A stretch of 17,037 nt of DNA from contig CAYSOW010000044.1 of assembly GCA_964432715.1 (NCBI GenBank), positions 1 through 17,037 of the forward strand, written 5' to 3'. Numbering within the stretch: position 1 is the first letter of the stretch; every line of letters begins with the position of its first letter. This stretch comes from Phocaeicola_A sp964432715. GTDB taxonomy: Bacteria; Bacteroidota; Bacteroidia; Bacteroidales; Bacteroidaceae. This document shows positions 1-7,421 of the stretch, in pieces. The notes under the pieces were generated by a model. It saw only the letters and a program-made list of their open reading frames with translations, did not search any database and was not told the origin of the DNA. Made by a program: the position numbers and the translations under genes.

Positions 1-2
1 TG

Positions 3-73
3 TTGGACTACCAGGATTCGAACCTAGACAAACAGAACCAAAACCTGTTGTGCTGCCATTACACCATAGTCCA
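3..73 (-). tRNA. tRNA-Gln (anticodon TTG)
   Basis: Read on the minus strand, the sequence folds into a full cloverleaf. The 7-bp acceptor stem is TGGACTA/TAGTCCA, the D arm lies around GTG...CAC, and the anticodon stem is ACAGG/TCTGT with the 7-nt loop TTTTGGT. The T arm is CTAGG-TTCGAAT-CCTGG. The loop places TTG at the anticodon, which reads CAA and gives glutamine. The discriminator base is A at position 3; the next bases (C, A) do not form a genomic CCA, so CCA would be added enzymatically. The gene is transcribed away from the dcw cluster, and a strong promoter match lies 32 nt upstream. No terminator is visible because the window ends here. Confidence 0.95.
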
Positions 74-104
74 ATACCACTTACCCTTTTCAGGAAAAGC
101 GATG

Positions 105-136
105 CAAAGTTAGATGAAATTCAGGAAACTACCAAA
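105..136 (-). promoter_or_regulatory. Bacteroidota-type promoter of tRNA-Gln
   Basis: On the minus strand TTTG (136-133) is followed after exactly 20 nt by TAACTTTG (112-105). This is a full match to the Bacteroides primary-sigma consensus, a -33 TTTG box and a -7 TAnnTTTG box separated by about 19-21 nt. Transcription would start roughly at 98-100 and give a leader of about 25 nt before the tRNA. The DNA just upstream, about 136-158, is A-rich on this strand, as is common for strong promoters. The tRNA context and the exact match make this a firm call. Confidence 0.85.
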
Positions 137-322
137 TATTTTCCCTCTTTTTTTACTTTTCGGCTTCGAAATGGGGCAAAATGAGGCGGACGTATGCCCT
201 TCTCGGAGAACTTTTCAACTTCCTACTTATTAACGTTTTTAAGAATTTGGAAGAAAAATTATATTTTGCTGAATCCCAATAGAAATGGGAGGTTGAAAGG
301 GGTACCATGGAGAAACTGAAAT

Positions 323-359
323 TTTAATATGTTAATGATGATATTTTCTTTGATATTTG
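323..359 (+). promoter_or_regulatory. Candidate promoter of the mraZ/dcw operon
   Basis: Two overlapping near-matches to the TAnnTTTG box are present, GATATTTG (352-359) and TTTCTTTG (345-352), each 7 of 8. A weak TTTA (323-326) could serve as the upstream box for the second. Neither pair is perfect. The first would start transcription near 364-366, directly on the TGGGG repeats, which fits an autoregulated mraZ promoter. The location is inferred mainly from context. Confidence 0.35.
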
Positions 360-384
360 TGGGGAATTGTGGGGGAAAATGTGT
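357..384 (+). promoter_or_regulatory. Putative MraZ operator (10-bp-phased TGGGG repeats)
   Basis: The octamer TTGTGGGG occurs at 357-364 and again at 367-374, an exact 10-bp period. A degenerate third copy (TGTGT, 380-384) lies in the same phase. Characterised MraZ proteins bind direct repeats of TGGGN separated by 5 nt, one copy per helical turn upstream of mraZ. TGGGG(360-364)-N5-TGGGG(370-374) has that architecture. The site overlaps the likely transcription start and lies about 60 nt before the mraZ start codon, consistent with autorepression. Binding has not been shown; the call rests on the match and the position. Confidence 0.65.
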
Positions 385-441
385 AATTTTACCGCTCAAA
401 GCGAGGACTCGCTGAATAGAACGTTGAAAGCAAGTGAAACA

Positions 442-912
442 ATGCGATTTTTAGGCAACATAGAGGCAAAGATGGATGCGAAAGGAAGGGTGTTCTTCCC
501 CGCTACCTTCCGGAGAGAGCTGCAAGCTTCCTCCGAGGAACGTCTTGTGATGCGCCGGGATATGTTTCAGTGCTGTCTGGTGATTTATCCGGAGAGCGTA
601 TGGAACGAGCAGTTGGACCAGCTTCGTCAACGTTTGAATCGTTGGAACCCCACGCATCAGATGGTGTTCCGTCAGTTTATCTCCGATGTGGAGATTCTGA
701 CACTCGACGGGAACGGACGAATCTTGATCCCGAAACGATTTCAGCAACTCATCCACTTGAAGCAGGGCTTGCGCTTCATCGGTATGGACGACACCATCGA
801 GGTGTGGACTGCCGAGGCTACGGAGCAACCCTTCATGGAGATGGATGCCTTCGCGGCGGAGTTAGAAAAATTGATGTCAAACGATAAACCCGTAGAAAAT
901 ACAAACGCATAA
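442..912 (+). CDS. mraZ: MraZ, transcriptional regulator of the dcw cluster
   Basis: MraZ is a DNA-binding protein that forms ring-shaped oligomers and regulates its own operon. The 156-residue product carries two SpoVT-AbrB-like half-repeats, DAKGRVFFPATFR at residues 12-24 and LDGNGRILIPKRF at 88-100, the family hallmark. I chose the ATG at 442 because family members start only about ten residues before the first DAKGR motif, and MRFLGNIEAK fits. Longer in-frame starts (TTG 367, ATG 379) would add unrelated residues translated from the operator region. No clear Shine-Dalgarno sequence is present, as is usual in this phylum. It is the first gene of the unit, with the stop 2 nt before rsmH. 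The tail after about residue 125 is acidic and variable. Confidence 0.95.
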   Translation: MRFLGNIEAKMDAKGRVFFPATFRRELQASSEERLVMRRDMFQCCLVIYPESVWNEQLDQLRQRLNRWNPTHQMVFRQFISDVEILTLDGNGRILIPKRFQQLIHLKQGLRFIGMDDTIEVWTAEATEQPFMEMDAFAAELEKLMSNDKPVENTNA

Positions 913-914
913 AC

Positions 915-1823
915 ATGGAAGAACTTACGTATCATATCCCCGTGCTGCTCGAAGAGAGTGTACAAGGCATGAACATTCGTCCCGACGGAACTTATGTTGA
1001 TGTGACTTTCGGTGGTGGAGGACACTCTAAACGTATCCTCTCGGAACTCGGTCCCAAAGGCCGTCTGCTCAGCTTTGATCAAGATGAAGATGCCGAAAAG
1101 AACATCGTGAATGATGATCGCTTCACTTTTGTGCGTAGTAATTTCCGCTACTTGCACAACTTCTTGCGTTACTATGACGCGGAGGAGATTGATGCATTGT
1201 TGGCGGATCTGGGTGTCTCTTCGCACCACTTCGATGATTCGGAGCGCGGTTTCTCGTTCCGTTTCGACGGCAAGCTGGATATGCGTATGAACAAACGTTC
1301 AGGCATGACGGCGGCGGATGTGGTGAACGACTATGAGGAGGAGCGTTTGGCGGATGTGTTCTATCTCTACGGAGAGCTGAAGAACAGTCGTCGACTGGCT
1401 TCGGTGTTGGTGAAGGCGCGTGCCGGTCGCCGCATTGAGACCATCGAGGAGTTCTTGCAGGTGGTGAAACCGCTCTTCGGTCGCGACCGCGAGAAGAAGG
1501 AACTGGCGAAGGTGTTTCAGGCACTTCGTATCGAGGTGAATCAGGAGATGGAAGCGCTGAAGGAGATGCTCTATGCGGCTACCGAGGCTTTGAAACCCGG
1601 CGGACGACTGGTGGTGATTACCTACCATTCGCTCGAAGACCGCATGGTGAAGAATCTGATGAAGACGGGTAATGTAGAGGGTAAGTTGGAACAGGATTTC
1701 TTCGGAAATATCCAGTCGCCCTACACCTTGCTCAACAATAAAGTGATTGTGCCCGATGAGGCGGAGCTGCAAAGAAATCCCCGCTCGCGGAGCGCTAAGT
1801 TAAGAATTGCGATTAAGAAATAA
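915..1823 (+). CDS. rsmH: RsmH, 16S rRNA (cytosine-1402 N4)-methyltransferase
   Basis: RsmH (formerly MraW) methylates N4 of C1402 in the 16S rRNA decoding centre using S-adenosylmethionine. The 302-residue length is normal. Visible motifs are HIPVLLEE at 7-14, the SAM-binding loop TFGGGGHS at 31-38, FDQD at 54-57, LADLGVSSHHFD at 96-107 with the following RGFSFR and LDMRM (121-125), and the family signature YHSLEDR at 237-243. The C-terminal NPRSRSAKLR is typical of the family. The start ATG lies 2 nt after the mraZ stop, suggesting translational coupling. This conserved second position in dcw clusters is why RsmH was long mistaken for a cell-wall enzyme. Confidence 0.97.
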   Translation: MEELTYHIPVLLEESVQGMNIRPDGTYVDVTFGGGGHSKRILSELGPKGRLLSFDQDEDAEKNIVNDDRFTFVRSNFRYLHNFLRYYDAEEIDALLADLGVSSHHFDDSERGFSFRFDGKLDMRMNKRSGMTAADVVNDYEEERLADVFYLYGELKNSRRLASVLVKARAGRRIETIEEFLQVVKPLFGRDREKKELAKVFQALRIEVNQEMEALKEMLYAATEALKPGGRLVVITYHSLEDRMVKNLMKTGNVEGKLEQDFFGNIQSPYTLLNNKVIVPDEAELQRNPRSRSAKLRIAIKK

Positions 1824-1839
1824 CGATAAACGTAAAACC

Positions 1840-2418
1840 ATGAACAACCAAGCTACTTCAAATCATGCCTCCGATGCTGCTCAGGCGGAGATCGACGACG
1901 TGAACCGTGTAAACGACGACGGTTACGAAGAGACGGTGCTGCGTGCACCGAAGAACGCGACGCTGCCCGTGGTGACGGCTGAGGAGGAATCCGCCTCGGA
2001 GTCGGAGGAGGCTTCTGCGGAGACTCATAAAAAAGAAAAATCGGGCCAGCAGAAACAGAGTTTCTTTCAACGTTTCTCTTTCGGGGAAAACGACTTCAAG
2101 AGTGGACGCAAGAAGATTACCTTCAGTCAGGTGATTGGAGGCGATATCTTGACCAACGACTTCTTCCGCCGACAGTTGCGGTTCTTCCTGCTGTTGATAG
2201 GCATGGCGATTTTCTATATCAGCAACCGTTACTTGTTTCAACAGGAAATGATTGAGATTGATCAGTTGAAAAAGGAACTGACCGATATCAAATATGATGC
2301 CCTGACGCGCTCGTCCGAACTGACGGAACGCAGTCGCCAGTCGCACATCCAAGAATATATCTCTGAAGGGGGCAGCACGCTGGAGACAGCTACCCAACCT
2401 CCTTATTTAATTAAGTAA
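1840..2418 (+). CDS. ftsL: FtsL-like division protein (FtsL_2 type)
   Basis: This is a 192-residue bitopic membrane protein at the ftsL position. Residues 1-70 form an acidic, low-complexity cytoplasmic region. One transmembrane helix spans about 113-131 (FFLLLIGMAIFYISNRYL), followed by a short heptad-like periplasmic coiled coil (about 134-175) and a brief tail. This is the architecture of the Bacteroidota FtsL_2 group, which has little identity with enterobacterial FtsL and is sometimes misnamed as a methyltransferase because of its neighbour. FtsL is expected to pair with FtsB and FtsQ and activate FtsWI. The ATG at 1840 is used; an upstream in-frame TTG at 1807 lies inside rsmH and is unlikely. 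The function is inferred from position, topology and family resemblance. Confidence 0.85.
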   Translation: MNNQATSNHASDAAQAEIDDVNRVNDDGYEETVLRAPKNATLPVVTAEEESASESEEASAETHKKEKSGQQKQSFFQRFSFGENDFKSGRKKITFSQVIGGDILTNDFFRRQLRFFLLLIGMAIFYISNRYLFQQEMIEIDQLKKELTDIKYDALTRSSELTERSRQSHIQEYISEGGSTLETATQPPYLIK

Positions 2419-2424
2419 GCGCAT

Positions 2425-4623
2425 ATGGCTAAGAACGATAAGAACGATAGTAAGGACAAGAATGAGCAGATGATGTGGTGCGCCCGCTACTACAGCTGGT
2501 TTTGTGGAGCGTTGGCGGTGGTCTTCATCTTAGCGCTCTTCAAGGCGAGCTATATCATGTTCGTGCAGCGCGATTACTGGAAACAGGTGTCCGACCGTTT
2601 CGTGAAGGATAGCGTGGTGGTGAAGCCCAACCGCGGTAACATCCTCTCGGCCGACGGACAGTTGATGGCGAGTAGTTTGCCGGAATACAAGATCTACATG
2701 GACTTCATGGTGAGCAAGAAGAAACATGAGACAGCCGACGAACGCGAGACGCGCCTGAAACAGCAGCATGTGAAGGATTCGGTGCTGACAGCCAACCTGG
2801 ATTCTATCTGTCGCGGACTGCATGATATCTTTCCCGATCGCAGTGTGGCCGATTTCAAAGCGCATATCCAGAAGGGACGCCGCAAGGAGAGCCGTTATTT
2901 TCTGCTCTACCCGAAGCGTATCTCCTATATACAATATAAAGCGGTGAAACAGTTGCCGGTGTTCAACTTGAGCCGCTATAAGAGTGGTTTCTTTGAGGAA
3001 ACCTTCAACCAACGCAAGAAGCCGTTCGGTTCGTTGGCCAAACATACGTTGGGCGATATGTACCCGGCGAAGGATTCTGCCAAGAACGGACTGGAGCTGG
3101 CTTTCGACTCGCTGTTGCGCGGTACCGACGGTATTACGCACCGCCAGAAGGTGATGAACAAGTACCTGAACGTGGTGGATGTGCCGCCCATCGACGGTTG
3201 TGACATTGTGACGACGCTCGATGTGGATATGCAGGATATCGCTGAGAAGGCGTTGGTGGATGAACTGACTGAGATCAATGCCACGGTGGGTGTGGCAGTT
3301 TTGATGGAGGTGGCCACGGGTGACGTGAAGGCCATCGTGAATATGACCAGGTGTAGCGACGGTGTCTATCGGGAGGTGCATAGTAATGCCATCTCCGACA
3401 TGATGGAGCCGGGATCAGTCTTCAAGACGGCTTCCATGATGGTGGCGCTGGAGGATGGAATGATTGATCTGAACGACGGTGTGGATACGGGAAACGGTGT
3501 CTATATGATGCATGGTCGCAAGATGAAGGACCACAACTGGAACCGCGGCGGTTATCAGTACCTGACGGTGCCGCAGATCTTGATGTACTCTTCGAACATC
3601 GGCGTCTCTCGCATCATCGACGAGCACTATCACGACTGTCCGCAGAAGTTTGTTGACGGTATCTATCGTCTGGGCCTCCCCAACAAGCTCAACCTTCAGT
3701 TGGGTGGTGAGGGAACGCCTTTCATCCGTCAGCCGAACGGCAAGGGATGGTCGAAGACGGCCTTGGCCTGGATGTCTATCGGTTATGAAACGTTGATACC
3801 GCCCATCTATACGCTGACTTTCTACAACGCCATTGCCAACAACGGCGTGATGGTGAAACCCCGCTTCGTGACGAAGGCGGTGAGAGATGGCGAGACGGTG
3901 GCGGAGTATCCCGTGGAGGTGCTGAAGGAACAGATTTGTTCGGAGACCACTCTGAAGAAGATACAATATATCCTGGAGAAGGTGGTAAGCGAGGGCTTGG
4001 GTAAACGAGCCGGCTCTAAACAGTTCCACGTGTCGGGTAAGACCGGTACGGCGCAGGTGGCTTCAGGCGGTCACTATACCACCGGTGCCAAATACCTGGT
4101 GAGCTTCTGTGGTTACTTCCCTTCGGAGAACCCGAAGTACAGTTGTATGGTCGCCATTCAGAAATCGGGCCTGCCTGCTTCGGGTGGTGTCATGGCGGGT
4201 GGCGTCTTCAGTAAGATTGCCGAGGGCGTCTATGCCAAGAACCTGGCGAAGAAGCTGGAAGAGGCGGTCGACTCGAACACGGTGGTGATTCCGACGGTGA
4301 AGCGTGGAGAACTGGCCTCTACCGGTTATGTGTTGAAGGAGTTGGGTATCCCCGTTCGTTGGGAGGCATCGGCTCCGGCAGCCAATGAGATGGCTTGGGG
4401 CGTAGCCACATCGAATGCAGCGGACATCCTGCTCTCTCGTCAGGAGAATGACGACGAGCGGGTGGAGGATGTGCTCGGCATGGGTGCGAAAGACGCGGTC
4501 TACTTGTTGGAACGTCAGGGACTGCGTGTGATGTTGAGTGGCTTGGGAAAGGTCACTTCGCAAAGCATGGCGCCGGGCAGCAAGTTCCAGAAAGGACAAT
4601 CCATCCGGTTGCAACTGAAATAG
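2425..4623 (+). CDS. ftsI: FtsI, septal peptidoglycan transpeptidase (class B PBP) with PASTA domain
   Basis: The 732-residue class B penicillin-binding protein cross-links septal peptidoglycan in the periplasm. It has a short charged cytoplasmic N-terminus, a transmembrane helix at about 25-46, and a PBP dimer domain starting near VVKPNRGNILSADG (65-78). The transpeptidase domain follows. Its active-site motifs are all present: SVFK with nucleophile Ser331 and Lys334, SSN at 389-391, and KTGT at 539-542. A PASTA domain occupies about 680-732. It is longer than E. coli FtsI (588 aa), mainly from that tail and from the linker at 600-680, which may be a degenerate extra PASTA copy. It starts 6 nt after ftsL, so the two are probably coupled. 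FtsW downstream is its polymerase partner. Confidence 0.95.
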   Translation: MAKNDKNDSKDKNEQMMWCARYYSWFCGALAVVFILALFKASYIMFVQRDYWKQVSDRFVKDSVVVKPNRGNILSADGQLMASSLPEYKIYMDFMVSKKKHETADERETRLKQQHVKDSVLTANLDSICRGLHDIFPDRSVADFKAHIQKGRRKESRYFLLYPKRISYIQYKAVKQLPVFNLSRYKSGFFEETFNQRKKPFGSLAKHTLGDMYPAKDSAKNGLELAFDSLLRGTDGITHRQKVMNKYLNVVDVPPIDGCDIVTTLDVDMQDIAEKALVDELTEINATVGVAVLMEVATGDVKAIVNMTRCSDGVYREVHSNAISDMMEPGSVFKTASMMVALEDGMIDLNDGVDTGNGVYMMHGRKMKDHNWNRGGYQYLTVPQILMYSSNIGVSRIIDEHYHDCPQKFVDGIYRLGLPNKLNLQLGGEGTPFIRQPNGKGWSKTALAWMSIGYETLIPPIYTLTFYNAIANNGVMVKPRFVTKAVRDGETVAEYPVEVLKEQICSETTLKKIQYILEKVVSEGLGKRAGSKQFHVSGKTGTAQVASGGHYTTGAKYLVSFCGYFPSENPKYSCMVAIQKSGLPASGGVMAGGVFSKIAEGVYAKNLAKKLEEAVDSNTVVIPTVKRGELASTGYVLKELGIPVRWEASAPAANEMAWGVATSNAADILLSRQENDDERVEDVLGMGAKDAVYLLERQGLRVMLSGLGKVTSQSMAPGSKFQKGQSIRLQLK

Positions 4624-4664
4624 TAGAATAAAGTATTTATATAAAGGAATTAAAAGAAGGAACA

Positions 4665-6122
4665 ATGAAACTGACTGACATTTGCAGAAACATACAGATA
4701 AAGGAGTGCTTGGGTGATGCTGAGCGCGACCTCACCGGTATTCAGATGGACTCACGCAAGGTGCAGGCAAACGACCTGTTCGTGGCGGTGAGAGGAACTC
4801 AATCCGACGGTCACCAATACATCGCGAAGGCTGTGGAACTGGGTGCGAAGGCCATCGTGTGTGAGACGTTGCCTGAGGTGCTCCCCGAGGATGTCACCTT
4901 TGTGCAGGTGGCCGACACGGAAGCGGCGGTGGGCCGACTGGCAACCAACTTCTACGGCGACCCGACGAGCAAGCTCGACTTGGTGGGCGTGACGGGTACC
5001 AATGGTAAGACCACCATCGCTACCTTATTATATCATACGTTTCGCAAATTAGGCTATAAGGTGGGACTCCTCTCTACGGTTTGCAACTATGTGGACGGGG
5101 AGGCGATTCCGACCGATCATACGACACCGGACCCCATCACCCTGAACCAACTCTTGGGACGCATGGCGGATGAGGGTTGTAAATATGCGTTCATGGAGGT
5201 GAGCTCGCATGCTGTGGCTCAGAAACGTATCGGCGGCTTGCGATTTGTAGGGGGTATCTTTACCAACCTGACACGCGACCACCTGGATTATCATAAGACG
5301 GTGGAGAACTACCTGAAGGCGAAGAAGGCTTTCTTTGACCAACTGCCGAAGGATGCTTTCGCGCTGACCAACGTGGACGATAAGAACGGTATGGTGATGG
5401 TGCAGAACACCAAAGCGAAGATTGCTACTTACTCCTTGCGCACTTTGTGTGATTTCAAGGGTCAGATTATCGAAGATCATTTTGACGGTATGGAGCTGAA
5501 CATCAACCAGAAGGAGGTGCATGTGCAGTTCATCGGTCGCTTCAACGCTTCCAACTTGTTGGCGGTCTTCGGCGCAACCCGTTTGCTGGGTGTCAGTGAG
5601 GAGAAGGCATTGCTGATTCTGAGTACGCTGCGCCCCGTAGCCGGTCGTTTCGATGCTTTGCACTCTCCGCAGGGATACACCGCCATTGTGGACTATGCCC
5701 ACACGCCGGATGCGTTGGAGAATGTGCTCTCTGCCATCCACGAGGTGCTGGAGGGCAAGGCCAAGGCACAGGTGATTACCGTGGTAGGTGCCGGTGGCAA
5801 CCGCGACAAAGGTAAACGTCCGCTCATGGCGCAGGAGGCGGTGAAACGCAGCGACCGTGTAGTCATCACTTCTGATAATCCCCGTTTCGAGGAGCCGCAA
5901 GACATCATCAACGATATGTTGGCGGGCTTGACACCGGAGGATATGAAGAAGGTGCTCTCCATTGTGGATCGTCGCGAAGCCATCCGTACGGCTTGTGCAT
6001 TGGCGCAGCCGGGCGATGTGATTCTGGTGGCCGGCAAGGGACACGAGGATTATCAAGACGTGAAGGGCGTGAAACATCACTTTGACGACAAAGAGGTGTT
6101 GAGAGAAATTTTTGAGTGCTAA
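4665..6122 (+). CDS. murE: MurE, UDP-MurNAc-L-Ala-D-Glu:meso-DAP ligase
   Basis: MurE adds the third residue of the peptide stem in an ATP-dependent cytoplasmic step. The 485-residue protein has the three Mur ligase domains. The P-loop is GTNGKTT at 111-117, TTPDP lies at 153-157, EVSSHAV at 178-184 and NLTRDHLDYH at 201-210. AKKAF follows, with Lys220 as the likely carbamylated lysine. DNPR at 404-407 is the signature of enzymes that select meso-diaminopimelate rather than lysine, and GKGHEDYQ lies at 458-465. A purine-rich AAGAAGG precedes the start by a few bases, a better ribosome-binding site than most genes here have. The 41-nt A+T-rich gap from ftsI shows no convincing promoter. murF, which follows murE in many clusters, is absent. 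Confidence 0.96.
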   Translation: MKLTDICRNIQIKECLGDAERDLTGIQMDSRKVQANDLFVAVRGTQSDGHQYIAKAVELGAKAIVCETLPEVLPEDVTFVQVADTEAAVGRLATNFYGDPTSKLDLVGVTGTNGKTTIATLLYHTFRKLGYKVGLLSTVCNYVDGEAIPTDHTTPDPITLNQLLGRMADEGCKYAFMEVSSHAVAQKRIGGLRFVGGIFTNLTRDHLDYHKTVENYLKAKKAFFDQLPKDAFALTNVDDKNGMVMVQNTKAKIATYSLRTLCDFKGQIIEDHFDGMELNINQKEVHVQFIGRFNASNLLAVFGATRLLGVSEEKALLILSTLRPVAGRFDALHSPQGYTAIVDYAHTPDALENVLSAIHEVLEGKAKAQVITVVGAGGNRDKGKRPLMAQEAVKRSDRVVITSDNPRFEEPQDIINDMLAGLTPEDMKKVLSIVDRREAIRTACALAQPGDVILVAGKGHEDYQDVKGVKHHFDDKEVLREIFEC

Positions 6123-6142
6123 CAAAGAAGAGATAGAAGGCA

Positions 6143-7414
6143 ATGTTATACCACTTATTTCAATATCTGGAGACGATGGATGTGCCGGGCGCACGTATGT
6201 TCGGCTACGTATCTTTTCGTGCCTTGATGGCCATCATCCTGTCGTTGCTGATTTCTGCCATCTTCGGTGAGTACTTCATCCGTCTGCTGAAACGGAAGCA
6301 GATCTCCGAGACGCAGCGCGATGCCTCCATCGACCCGTTTAACGTGAAGAAGGTGGGCGTTCCCACCATGGGAGGTATCATCATTATTGTGGCAATTATC
6401 ATTCCGTGTCTCCTGCTGGGCAACCTGACCAATGTCTATATGTTGCTGATGCTCATTACGACTGTGTGGCTGGGCTCTTTGGGATTCATGGACGATTATA
6501 TTAAGGTGTTCAAGCACGACAAAGACGGACTGAAAGGTCGCTTCAAAGTGATTGGACAGGTGGGCTTGGGACTGATTGTCGGTCTGACGCTCTACCTCTC
6601 GCCGGATGCGGTGATGCATGAGAATGTCAAGATGCAGCGCAGCAATGAGACGGAGGCCATCGTGGTGCATAAGAGTGAGGCGGAGAAGTCGACGCAGACC
6701 ACCATCCCCTTCTTCAAGAATAACAACTTGAACTATGCGGATATCGTGGGCTTTCTGGGCAAGCATAAACGTGCGGCCGGATGGGTGCTCTTCGTGCTGG
6801 TGACTATCTTCGTGGTGACGGCGGTATCCAACGGTGCCAACCTGAACGACGGTATGGACGGCATGGCGGCCGGTAACTCGGCCATCATCGGAGTCACGCT
6901 GGGTATCCTGGCCTATGTCTCCAGTCACATCCAGTATGCCGCCTATCTGAACATCATGTATATCCCGGGCAGTGAGGAGCTGGTTATCTTCATCTGCGCC
7001 TTCATCGGAGCCTTGATTGGTTTCCTGTGGTACAATGCTTTCCCCGCGCAGATCTTTATGGGCGATACGGGTAGCTTGACCATCGGCGGTATCATTGCCG
7101 TCTTTGCATTGATCATCCACAAAGAGTTGTTGATTCCGATTCTTTGCGGTGTGTTCTTGGTAGAGAATCTCTCTGTAATTATGCAGGTGAACTACTATAA
7201 GAGAGGTAAGAAACGTGGCGTGAAACAGCGTATCTTTAAGCGTACACCTATTCACGACCATTTCCGCACAACGCTGGCGCAGCTGGATCCGGAGTGCAGT
7301 TACCTGTTGAAACGACCGACGAATGTGTTCCACGAATCGAAAATTACCGTTCGCTTCTGGATTATCACCATTCTGTTGGCAGCAATTACAATCATTACGT
7401 TAAAAATTAGATAA
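6143..7414 (+). CDS. mraY: MraY, phospho-MurNAc-pentapeptide translocase
   Basis: MraY is an integral membrane enzyme that transfers phospho-MurNAc-pentapeptide to undecaprenyl phosphate, forming lipid I. The 423 residues include about ten hydrophobic helices. Catalytic landmarks are GVPTMGG (72-78), the Asp pair in MDDY (D117, D118), NLNDGMDG (233-240), MGDTGS (306-311) and the histidine motif PIHDHF (369-374). The protein is about 60 residues longer than E. coli MraY, largely because of an extra hydrophilic loop at roughly 153-210 between two membrane segments. As I recall, related Bacteroides enzymes have a similar loop. An AGAAGG precedes the ATG by 2 nt. It starts 20 nt after murE and ends 7 nt before murD. 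Confidence 0.97.
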   Translation: MLYHLFQYLETMDVPGARMFGYVSFRALMAIILSLLISAIFGEYFIRLLKRKQISETQRDASIDPFNVKKVGVPTMGGIIIIVAIIIPCLLLGNLTNVYMLLMLITTVWLGSLGFMDDYIKVFKHDKDGLKGRFKVIGQVGLGLIVGLTLYLSPDAVMHENVKMQRSNETEAIVVHKSEAEKSTQTTIPFFKNNNLNYADIVGFLGKHKRAAGWVLFVLVTIFVVTAVSNGANLNDGMDGMAAGNSAIIGVTLGILAYVSSHIQYAAYLNIMYIPGSEELVIFICAFIGALIGFLWYNAFPAQIFMGDTGSLTIGGIIAVFALIIHKELLIPILCGVFLVENLSVIMQVNYYKRGKKRGVKQRIFKRTPIHDHFRTTLAQLDPECSYLLKRPTNVFHESKITVRFWIITILLAAITIITLKIR

Positions 7415-7421
7415 GAGAAAA

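Larger units (their letters stand above)
74..441. other. Divergent intergenic region between tRNA-Gln and mraZ
   Basis: This 368-nt stretch contains no convincing gene. Its left part holds the tRNA-Gln promoter on the minus strand. The middle, about 140-320, is A+T-rich and shows no recognisable element. The right part, about 323-384, holds the candidate mraZ promoter and the phased TTGTGGGG repeats. The mraZ reading frame stays open upstream to a TTG at 367 and an ATG at 379. Those extra residues do not resemble MraZ and overlap the presumed operator, so I treat them as untranslated leader. Confidence 0.7.

Noticed and set aside
6155..7333. Long minus-strand open frame (392 codons) opposite mraY, with similar ones at 5049-6194, 15150-16214 and 9249-10448
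   Set aside because: They lie exactly antisense to well-identified genes, are His/Gln/Arg-rich as expected from reversed codon bias, and one runs through the Ns.
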